From Nitrospirillum viridazoti (GTDB lineage Bacteria > Pseudomonadota > Alphaproteobacteria > Azospirillales > Azospirillaceae), in NCBI RefSeq assembly GCF_007827975.1, contig NZ_VITT01000002.1: 64,000 nucleotides of DNA, one strand, 5' to 3'. The notes under the pieces were generated by a model. It was not told the origin of the DNA. It saw only the letters and a list, made by a program, of their open reading frames with translations, and ran no database searches. Shown piece by piece: positions 59,806 to 64,000 of this stretch; within the stretch, counting starts at the first letter, position 1; each line of letters begins with the position of its first letter. Position numbers and translations under genes: made by a program.

Positions 59806-60693
59806 ATGACGGGGAGTGCCACCGTGCCGCGCACGGCCGAGGAACTGCGGGCCGCCATATTGGAACGCTACGACACCTTCAGCAAGCGGCTGCAGCAGAT
59901 CGCGCGCTTCGTCCTGGACCATCCGGACGACCTGGCGCTGGAAACCCTGGCCGTGGTGGCGGAACGCTCGGGCGTCCAGCCTTCGGCCATCGTCCGCTTC
60001 GCCAAGGCGCTGGGCTATTCCGGCGCCATGCCCATGCAGCGCCTGCTGCGCGACGGCCTGCTGGCCAACCACACCGCCCTGGGCTATGGCGAGCGCGTGC
60101 GCCAGTTCAACGCCGCCCTGGACCACCAGGCGGGAGGCGGCGACGGCGGCGACCTGCTGGCGGAATTCGTGGAACGCGACACGCTGGCGCTGGAAAACCT
60201 GGGTCAGACCATGACCAAGGCCGACCTCACACGCGCCGTGAAGCTGATCGATCAGGCGCAAACCCTGTATATCATGGGTTTTCGGCGCGCGTTCCCGGTG
60301 GCGTCATATTTGGCATATTCATTCCAACAGGTGGGCAAGCGCACCATCTTCGTCGATGGCGTAGGCGGCCTGACCAGCCAGCAGATGGGCGCGGTCGGGG
60401 AAACCGACTTGCTGATCGCCGTCAGCTACCACCCCTATGCCGAGGAAACGGTGCATGCCGTCGAGGCCGCCGCCGCCGCCGGCGCCAAGGTCCTGACCAT
60501 CACCGACAGCCTGGTGAGCCCCATGGCCAAGATGGCGGTCCATGTCCTGCAGGTGCGGGAGTCCGAGGTGCGCGGCTTCCGCTCGCTGGCGGCCTCGCTG
60601 TGCCTGGCGCAAACCCTGGTGATCAGCCTGGCGTTCGAGCGGGAACGGGCGAGCGCCAGGGGCGTATCGCGGCCCCGCCGCCGGAAAGCCTGA
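59806..60693 (+). CDS. MurR/RpiR-family transcriptional regulator (IolR-like)
   Basis: A 295-residue repressor-type protein. The N-terminal RpiR helix-turn-helix (YDTFSKRLQQIARFVLDHPDDLALETLAVVAERSGVQPSAIVRFAKALGYSG) is joined to a C-terminal SIS sugar-phosphate domain (TLYIMGFRRAFPVASYLAYSF ... DLLIAVSYHPYAEETVHAVEAAAAAGAKVLTITDS). GGAGGGG ribosome site. Flanked by iolG (divergent) and iolC (same strand), as for IolR of rhizobia, whose known operator is GGAA-N6-TTCC; that motif is present before iolC. The inducer is probably an inositol-pathway phosphate. Confidence 0.92.
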   Translation: MTGSATVPRTAEELRAAILERYDTFSKRLQQIARFVLDHPDDLALETLAVVAERSGVQPSAIVRFAKALGYSGAMPMQRLLRDGLLANHTALGYGERVRQFNAALDHQAGGGDGGDLLAEFVERDTLALENLGQTMTKADLTRAVKLIDQAQTLYIMGFRRAFPVASYLAYSFQQVGKRTIFVDGVGGLTSQQMGAVGETDLLIAVSYHPYAEETVHAVEAAAAAGAKVLTITDSLVSPMAKMAVHVLQVRESEVRGFRSLAASLCLAQTLVISLAFERERASARGVSRPRRRKA

Positions 60694-60712
60694 CCCGTTT
60701 GGCGATACGTTA

Positions 60713-60747
60713 TTTACAAAAACATAAAACGTGGAATATACGTTCCA
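60713..60747 (+). promoter_or_regulatory. iolC promoter with a TGGAA-N6-TTCCA operator
   Basis: TGGAATATACGTTCCA (60732-60747) is the exact GGAA-N6-TTCC pattern known for IolR of Sinorhizobium. TTTACA (60713-60718) can serve as -35, with TATACG (60737-60742) as -10 inside the palindrome, so binding would block RNA polymerase. Confidence 0.65.
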
Positions 60748-60790
60748 TTCTATCGGGCGCCGATCCGGCGCCCCCAAGGCTGGAACCGGC

Positions 60791-62746
60791 ATGGCGTCTT
60801 CTGCGCAATCCCCCGTCCAAACCCGTCCCAAGTCGCTGGATCTGATCGCCATCGGCCGATCCAGCGTCGACCTCTACGGCCAGCAGATCGGCGGCCGACT
60901 GGAGGACATGGCGTCCTTCGCCAAGTACCTGGGCGGCAGTCCCACCAACACCGCGGCCGGCGGCGCCCGCCTGGGCCTGCGCACGGGGCTCGTCACCCGG
61001 GTGGGGGCGGACCATATGGGCCGCTTCATCCGGGAAGAGCTGGAGCGGGAAGGGGTTGACGTCACCGGCGTCGTCTCTGACCCCGACCGGCTGACGGCCC
61101 TGGTGGTATTGGGCATCCGCGACCGCGAAAACTTCCCCCTGATCTTCTATCGCGAGAACTGCGCCGACATGGCGCTGGACGTGGGGGATCTGGACCGCGA
61201 CTGGCTGCGCCACACCGGCGCGGTGCTGATCAACGGCACCCACCTGTCCCAACCCCAGGCCTTCGCCGCCAGCGTGGCGGCGGCGCGGCTGGTGAAGGAA
61301 AACGGCGGCCGCGTGGTGTTCGACATCGACTACCGCCCGGTGCTGTGGGGCCTGGCCGGCCGCGACCGGGGCGAGGATCGCTTCGTCGCGCATGAGGGCG
61401 TCACCACCCGCCTGCGCGAGGTGCTGCCGCTGTGCGACCTGATCGTCGGCACGGAGGAGGAAATCCACATCCTGGGTGGCGTGACCGACACGCTGGCGGC
61501 GCTGAGTGTCATCCGCGCGCAGACCGGCGCCCTCATCGTCTGCAAGCAGGGGGCGGGCGGCTGCACCGCCTTCCCCAGCGCCATTCCGGCCACCCTGGCA
61601 GAGGGCGTCGTGGTTCCCGGCTTCCCGGTCGAGGTGTTCAACGTCCTGGGCGCCGGCGACGCCTTCATGGCGGGCTTCCTGCGCGGCTGGCTGCGCGATG
61701 AGCCGCTGGAGCGTTGCTGCGCCTGGGGTAACGCCTGCGGCGCCATCGTCGTGTCGCGCCACGGCTGCGCCCCCGCCATGCCCACCTGGCCGGAACTGGA
61801 ATGGTTCCTGGCCCAGCCCAGCCTGCCCCACCGCCTGCGTGACAGCGCCGAGCTGGAACACATCCACTGGGCCACCACCCGGCGTCACCGCTATGACGAG
61901 CTGACGGTGCTGGCCGTGGACCACCGCAGCCAGTTCGAGGATCTGGTGGTGGAGCTGGGCGCCGATCCGGCCCGCATCCCGCTGTTCAAGGCGTTGGCCC
62001 TGCGGGCGGTGGAGACGGTGGCCGGCGGCGACGACCGCTTCGGCCTGCTGCTGGATGGCCGCTATGGCTTCGAGGCCCTGGCCAGTTCCGCCGACGACCC
62101 CTATTGGATCGGCCGCCCCATTGAGGTGCCCAAGTCCCGCCCGCTGGTGTTCGAAAGCTCCGCCGACGTGGCGACGGAGCTGGCGGAATGGCCCCTGCAC
62201 CATGTGGTCAAGTGCCTGGTCTTCTATCACCCGGACGACGACGCCGACATGCGCGACCGGCAGGAGCGGCAGCTGCTGCGCCTGTTCGATGCCTGCCGCA
62301 AGACGCGGCACGAACTGCTGGTCGAGATGATCGTGCCGGCCGGCTTGCCGGTCGATGCCATGACGGTGGCCCGCGGCATCCGCCGCCTGTACGCCCTGGG
62401 CATCAAGCCCGACTGGTGGAAGCTGGAGCCGGTGACCGACCCCGAAGCCTGGCGCAATATTGAAATGGCGGTGCTGGAAAACGACTCCTATTGCCGGGGC
62501 GTGGTCTTGCTGGGCCTCTCAGCGCCGGAGGAGGAACTGTTGGCCTCCTTCCAGGCGGCAGCCCCTTCGGGCATCGTCAAGGGCTTCGCCGTCGGGCGGA
62601 CCATCTTCTATGATGTCGCGCGCGGCTGGCTTGCCAACCGGCTGGACGATGAACAGGTGGTGGCCATGATGGCGGGCAAGCTGAAGACCCTGGTGGACGC
62701 CTGGCGGCAGGCCCGCGCGGCCGTGACTGAAGGGCAAAAGGCGTGA
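60791..62746 (+). CDS. iolC: Bifunctional 5-dehydro-2-deoxygluconokinase / phosphate aldolase (IolC-DUF2090 fusion)
   Basis: Two late steps of inositol breakdown in one 651-residue protein. Residues about 15-330 are a PfkB kinase (LIAIGRSSVDLYGQQIGG, GGSPTNTAAGGARLGLRTGLVTRVG, catalytic NVLGAGDAFMAGFL). About 345-640 are a DUF2090 class-I aldolase-like domain (LTVLAVDHRSQFEDLVVELGA, GLLLDGRYGFEAL, KCLVFYHPDDD, LGIKPDWWKLEPV, VVLLGLSAPEEELL). It would phosphorylate 5-dehydro-2-deoxygluconate and cleave it to dihydroxyacetone phosphate and malonate semialdehyde. Its stop overlaps the iolD GTG (GTGA). Confidence 0.93.
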   Translation: MASSAQSPVQTRPKSLDLIAIGRSSVDLYGQQIGGRLEDMASFAKYLGGSPTNTAAGGARLGLRTGLVTRVGADHMGRFIREELEREGVDVTGVVSDPDRLTALVVLGIRDRENFPLIFYRENCADMALDVGDLDRDWLRHTGAVLINGTHLSQPQAFAASVAAARLVKENGGRVVFDIDYRPVLWGLAGRDRGEDRFVAHEGVTTRLREVLPLCDLIVGTEEEIHILGGVTDTLAALSVIRAQTGALIVCKQGAGGCTAFPSAIPATLAEGVVVPGFPVEVFNVLGAGDAFMAGFLRGWLRDEPLERCCAWGNACGAIVVSRHGCAPAMPTWPELEWFLAQPSLPHRLRDSAELEHIHWATTRRHRYDELTVLAVDHRSQFEDLVVELGADPARIPLFKALALRAVETVAGGDDRFGLLLDGRYGFEALASSADDPYWIGRPIEVPKSRPLVFESSADVATELAEWPLHHVVKCLVFYHPDDDADMRDRQERQLLRLFDACRKTRHELLVEMIVPAGLPVDAMTVARGIRRLYALGIKPDWWKLEPVTDPEAWRNIEMAVLENDSYCRGVVLLGLSAPEEELLASFQAAAPSGIVKGFAVGRTIFYDVARGWLANRLDDEQVVAMMAGKLKTLVDAWRQARAAVTEGQKA

Positions 62747-64000
62747 GCGGCAGGGTGCTGCGCCTGACGGCGGCCCAGGCGACTGTGCGCTATCTGGCGG
62801 CGCAACGGGTCGAGGGCGCGGACGGGCAAGCGGTGCCCTACTTCGCCGGCTGCTGGGCCATCTTCGGCCATGGCAACGTGGCGGGGCTGGGGGAGGCGCT
62901 GCAGGCCAGCCAGGACGCCCTGCCTACCTATCGTGCCCATAACGAGCAGGCCATGGCCCACGCCGCCATCGCCTTCGCCAAGCAGGCGCGCCGCCGGCGG
63001 GCCATGGTCTGCACCACCTCCATCGGGCCGGGCGCCACCAATATGGTGACGGCGGCCGCCCTGGCCCATGTCAACCGCCTGCCCGTGCTGTTCCTGCCGG
63101 GGGACGTCTATGCCAGCCGGCGGCCGGATCCGGTGCTGCAGCAGATCGAGGATTTCGGCGACGGTACCATCTCGGCCAATGACTGTTTCCGGCCGGTTTC
63201 GCGCTATTTCGACCGGCTGACGCGGCCCGAGCAGATCCTGGATGCCCTGCCCAAGGCTATGGCGGTCCTGACCGATCCTGCCGCCTGCGGTCCCGTCACC
63301 CTGGCCTTCTGCCAGGATGTCCAGGCCGAGGCCTGGGATTATCCGGAGGATTTCTTCGCCCCCCGCCTGTGGCGGTTCCGCCGCCCGCCGGCCGACCCCT
63401 ATGGCCTGGCCGACCTGGTGGTGCGCATCCGGGGGGCGCGGCGGCCATTGATCATCGCCGGCGGCGGCGTGCTGTACGCCGGGGCGGAAGCCCTGTTGGC
63501 CGACCTGGCGGCGGCCACCGGCGTTCCGGTGGCGGAGACGCAAGCCGGCAAGGGGTCGCTGCCCTGGGATCATCCGTCCAACCTGGGCGCTGTGGGCGTC
63601 ACCGGCACCGGCGTGGCCAACGCGGCGGCGGCCGAGGCGGACCTGGTCATCGGTATCGGCACGCGCCTGCAGGATTTCACCACCGGATCCCGCGCCCTGT
63701 TCCGGGGGGCGGCGCGCACATTGGTGCAGGTCAACGTTTCCGCCCACGACGCGGTCAAGCAGGGGGCGGTGGGCGTGGTGGGCGATGCCGCCGCCGTGCT
63801 GGCGGCCCTGGCGCCGCTGCTGGCCGGCTGGCGCGTGCCGGCGGACTGGACGCGGGCCCTGGCGGCCCCGGCGCTGGCCTGGGATCAGGCGTGGGAGGCG
63901 GCGATGGCGGCCCCCGGGGGCCCAAGGGGCGATAACGTCCTGCCCACGGACGCCCAGGTGCTGGGGGCCCTATGGCGCCAGGCGGCCGAGGATGCGGTGG
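62743..64000 (+). CDS. iolD: 3D-(3,5/4)-trihydroxycyclohexane-1,2-dione acylhydrolase, 5' part (3' end outside window)
   Basis: Thiamine-diphosphate enzyme that opens the inositol ring. GTG 62743 overlaps the iolC stop. The visible 419 codons show LTAAQATVRYLAAQRVEGADG, FAGCWAIFGHGNVAGLGEAL, the catalytic-glutamate region YRAHNEQAMAHAAIAFAKQ, TTSIGPGATNMVTAAALAHVNRLPVLFLPGD and the central domain LIIAGGGVLYAGAEALLADLAAATGVPVAETQAGKGSLPWDHP. The C-terminal ThDP-binding GDG motif lies beyond the edge. Confidence 0.95.
   Translation, partial: MSGRVLRLTAAQATVRYLAAQRVEGADGQAVPYFAGCWAIFGHGNVAGLGEALQASQDALPTYRAHNEQAMAHAAIAFAKQARRRRAMVCTTSIGPGATNMVTAAALAHVNRLPVLFLPGDVYASRRPDPVLQQIEDFGDGTISANDCFRPVSRYFDRLTRPEQILDALPKAMAVLTDPAACGPVTLAFCQDVQAEAWDYPEDFFAPRLWRFRRPPADPYGLADLVVRIRGARRPLIIAGGGVLYAGAEALLADLAAATGVPVAETQAGKGSLPWDHPSNLGAVGVTGTGVANAAAAEADLVIGIGTRLQDFTTGSRALFRGAARTLVQVNVSAHDAVKQGAVGVVGDAAAVLAALAPLLAGWRVPADWTRALAAPALAWDQAWEAAMAAPGGPRGDNVLPTDAQVLGALWRQAAEDAV

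Noticed and set aside
60710..62311. Minus-strand frame opposite iolC
   Set aside because: Antisense shadow of a gene with full kinase and aldolase motifs.

Overview
The window is very GC-rich, with strong G/C preference at third codon positions. It looks like a chromosomal segment of an alphaproteobacterium, plausibly a plant- or soil-associated member of the Azospirillaceae/Rhodospirillales. That placement is inference from gene content: a ROSE-type RNA thermometer ahead of an Hsp20 gene, Usg, an IolC-aldolase fusion, a Caulobacter-type TonB receptor and Tat-exported enzymes. I see no tRNA, rRNA, CRISPR array, insertion sequence or phage gene.

Left part (1-14602, minus strand): a two-partner secretion pair. 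The TpsB transporter gene is followed 23 bases later by an enormous tpsA exoprotein gene whose 3' end lies outside the window (more than 4270 codons here). The middle of TpsA is built from about eleven diverged copies of one module. Next to it (15.3-19.9 kb, plus strand) is a stress cluster: groES-groEL, an hsp20 gene behind a four-hairpin ROSE thermometer, an unknown small gene, a CbpA/DnaJ-type co-chaperone and usg.

Centre (19969-40512): a type II secretion/type IV pilus-like system in one minus-strand run of 12 genes, most overlapping by ATGA-type junctions. The order is gspG, gspF, gspE, four assembly-platform genes of PilM/N/O/P type, a secretin carrying TPRs and a C-terminal cohesin-like domain, three pseudopilins and a DsbA-like thiol oxidoreductase. 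Directly upstream on the same strand is an 8.6-kb gene for a 2865-residue exported protein with an N-terminal GH2-like unit, six Ig-like and five F5/8C (discoidin) domains and a C-terminal GH64 beta-1,3-glucanase. A prepilin peptidase gene diverges from it. I infer a dedicated secretion machine with its own giant polysaccharide-degrading cargo; this is the most interesting system in the window.

Middle right (40.5-45.1 kb): a fructosamine-kinase-like gene, cspA with a strong terminator, an IF-1 paralogue, a hemolysin-III family membrane protein that seems to lack a normal start codon, and a Tat-exported phospholipase C.

Right part (45.2-64 kb): a glycan/inositol utilisation region. It holds a TonB receptor, two ROK regulators, a GPH-type transporter, a Tat-exported GH2 glycosidase, a tightly overlapped operon iolG - APC permease - PfkB kinase - GH4 glycosidase, an RpiR-type regulator, and iolC-aldolase plus iolD (cut by the window edge). 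A TGGAA-N6-TTCCA palindrome lies in the promoter regions of both the GH2 gene and iolC, which suggests that glycosidase and inositol catabolism share one regulator, possibly for an inositol-containing glycoside or glycolipid.
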